Shown here piece after piece: positions 62,271 through 64,000 of a stretch of 64,000 nucleotides of DNA. The stretch is from assembly GCA_020635435.1 (NCBI GenBank), contig JACJZU010000003.1:481304-545303 (forward strand), written 5' to 3'. The first letter of the stretch is position 1. Each line of letters begins with the position of its first letter. The position numbers and the translations under genes were made by a program. The notes under the pieces are model-generated. The model saw nothing but the letters and a program-made list of their open reading frames with translations, did not search any database and was not told the DNA's origin. The stretch is from Flavobacteriales bacterium. Lineage in GTDB: Bacteria; Bacteroidota; Bacteroidia; NS11-12g; UBA9320.

Positions 62271-63900
62271 TGAGGATGGCAGATCACAATAGAATTCCAA
62301 AGGTCTTACCCTCCCTTATATTGGTGATTTTGTTGTTAACTCGCCTATCTGGGCTGGCAAGATCTACCGGATCTTCGGGCTGAGGAACCCTGCAGAGCAG
62401 TAATTTCCATGGAAATGGCCCGGAAGTGGTGATCTGCTCACTCCCACCCTACAAAACGAACCCTACTACAACAAACCACCGCTGTTCAACTGGGTACAGG
62501 CCTTCTTCATCAGGCTATTTCAATCGGAATCCGAAAGAGTTCTTCGTTTTCCATCGATGCTTTTCTTCTTGACCGGATTTCTGGTATACCGAAAGACGCT
62601 TAAGGCATCCAACAGGGATCAAGCCCTGGCAGCTGCTCTCCTATTGCTGGTCTCGGCCGATATCCTGTTTTACGGGAGTATCAATTCCGGAGAGATCGAT
62701 TTGTTTTATTCCTTCCTGGTTTTGGCACAATGGTTCTCCTTTCACACCTATTGGCAGAGCGGTTCGCATTGGAAAATGTTCCTCTGGAGTTCGCTCTTCT
62801 GTGCCTTGGGTTTCCTTACAAAAGGACCGCCGTCTGTGGTTTTCCAAGTGCTTACGGTAGGTTTTTGGCTCTGGCGAAAAAAGCAGTGGAAATTGATCTT
62901 CAGTGTGCAACACTTCGTGGGTATTTTGCTATTCCTTAGCATTGTTGTGGCCTATTTCAGGGCATACGACTGGAAGAATGGCCATGCCGATGGCTACATA
63001 CTCAATTTGTTCCTGGAATCCGGGCAAAAGGCCGGAACCGATCGCAGTATCTGGACCCGCATGGAGGGTATGCTCACTTATTTACCAAATTTACTCCTCA
63101 TCGCTTTGCCCGGTAGCGCGCTGATCCTTCTTCCTGCGACCCGCAGATTTCGAAAACGACTTCCACCCTTAGACCCCTTCACAGAATTCTGTTTGTTCAC
63201 ACTGCTGATCAACATTCCGGTGTATATGCTCAGTGGCCGTTTCGTTGCCAGGTACAATTACATGTTCCTCCCCCTCATCGCCATCCTTGCAGCCTGGATC
63301 TATCAACATAGTATCCACATTAAAGGTGAACAACACAATTCAACTTTAGGCAAGCTGATAATGGCTATAGGGTCAATTTTACTGGGGCTTTTAACCATAC
63401 TCACTTTGACCGGATCAATCCAAGTTGAACCCTTGTGGATAGGTGTTGGCACTTTATTCACATTTGCAGTCAGTCTATGGCAACGCCGTCGTCACCTGAG
63501 CCCAATTGTGAACATTACCATTTTACTGTTCACGGTCCGAATTGTTTATAACCTGAGTATACTGCCTACAATTGCTGAGCGAACAGATTACCCCGGATTA
63601 TGTCGGAGCTGGGTGGCTCAAGCGAACGGGGCAAGCATTTATCTTACGGGTTCAGGGGAATCGCAGGTGTTGCGTTTAAGCAATTCCTTCATCGATACGC
63701 TGCATATCCCACCCCGGATCCCCTATCAGATCCCATATTATCTGATGCGATTGCAGAATATTGCGATGGAATATCACGACTATCCCAAGTCCGGTGAAGT
63801 ATACTTGAGCCCTGAATTGCCGGAACATAACTTCGAATTGCTGAACACCTATTACGACCACTGGCAACAACGAAACCTGTATTTATTCAGAAAAGGTTAA
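62270..63900 (+). pseudogene. ArnT-like GT-C glycosyltransferase, frame broken near N terminus
   Basis: The intact part (62557-63900, 447 aa) is a polytopic membrane protein with about nine helices. Upstream, three frames supply the start: MRMADHNRIPKVLPSLILVI from 62270, then DLRAEEPCRAVISMEMAR (62361 on), then LLTPTLQNEPYYNKPPLFNW. That pattern, with the acidic D/E-E-P loop and the YYxKPPL motif, is the signature of ArnT/PMT-like lipid-linked sugar transferases (GT83). Two shifts of one base each, near 62360 and 62430, separate the parts. The product would move a sugar from a polyprenyl carrier to an envelope acceptor. Whether the lesions are real or consensus errors is open. Confidence 0.8.
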
Positions 63901-63908
63901 GGAGCAGA

Positions 63909-64000
63909 ATGGGATCGACACATCAACACGGCGAAAAAAGAAATGGCAACCGCATAGCTGTTGCATTCCTCCTGAATACAGCTTTCACTATACTGGAGAT
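63909..64000 (+). CDS. Cation diffusion facilitator, N-terminal start only
   Basis: The first 30 codons of a gene cut by the window edge. After a short histidine-containing start (MGSTHQHGEKRNGNR) comes IAVAFLLNTAFTILE, the first membrane helix of CDF/CzcD-type zinc exporters. Only the family is suggested; the metal cannot be read here. Confidence 0.65.
   Translation, partial: MGSTHQHGEKRNGNRIAVAFLLNTAFTILE

Overview
The window is a chromosome fragment of a member of the Bacteroidota, by the look of it a free-living, secretion-rich lineage near Flavobacteriales or Chitinophagales; I cannot place it more closely. Evidence: type IX secretion (T9SS) sorting tails of both the short type-A and the gliding-motility (CHU_C, type B) kind, SprB-type repeats, a CarboxypepD_reg/TonB receptor, an S46 dipeptidyl-peptidase, a long acidic tail on S16, few Shine-Dalgarno sequences and several TAnnTTTG -7 boxes. 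No rRNA, phage, CRISPR array or transposase gene was seen.

Layout. 1-5.6 kb: valS (3' part), an LptF/G permease, a GT4 glycosyltransferase and dnaN. 5.8-10.4 kb: a TonB-dependent receptor followed by a T9SS-exported esterase-like protein that lacks the usual nucleophile. 10.5-19.7 kb: typA, a nucleoside deaminase, a PhnA-like zinc-ribbon protein, a large PKD/CHU_C adhesin-like protein, a VPS10/BNR-repeat protein and a small SprB-repeat protein. 19.8-31.3 kb: an energy-conservation operon on the minus strand with an unusually long pyruvate:ferredoxin oxidoreductase (1635 aa), rnfC-D-G-E-A, a 63-aa membrane-anchored four-cysteine protein, a plant-type ferredoxin-NADP reductase-like flavoprotein, and rnfB. 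The set suggests pyruvate-derived reduced ferredoxin being routed either to NAD+ with ion pumping (Rnf) or to NADP+ (FNR).

31.7-33.7 kb is the oddest stretch: a broken SprB-repeat gene, a small GIY-YIG nuclease gene whose 3' end is a perfect 19-bp hairpin flanked by tRNA-Leu-like sequence, and next to it tRNA-Leu(CAA), whose 5' part is repeated three more times with a related TCCCGA-hairpin replacing the ATT in the D-loop. It looks like a small hairpin element that targets or copies tRNA fragments. 33.7-35.9 kb: hscB, rseP and tRNA-Cys. 36-43.4 kb: two divergent, frameshift-ridden genes, a WD40-caspase protein and a secreted T9SS protein. 43.5-56.4 kb: prmA, a 1.48-kaa secreted protein of unknown role, plsY, clpS, rpsP-rimM, a divergent GreA/B factor and membrane protein, trmD, a cytochrome c lipoprotein, and a minus-strand operon tonB-like, ruvX, def, ubiA. 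56.6-64 kb: S46 peptidase, pirin, a DinB/DUF1572 protein, a voltage-gated K+ channel, a small orphan, a broken methyltransferase, a broken ArnT-like glycosyltransferase and the start of a CDF cation transporter.

Caution: single-base frame breaks cluster at about 36.3-36.5, 40.2-41.0 and 61.7-62.5 kb, and in the last two zones they run across gene boundaries. That pattern fits local consensus errors better than gene decay, so the genes marked as broken there may be intact in the organism.
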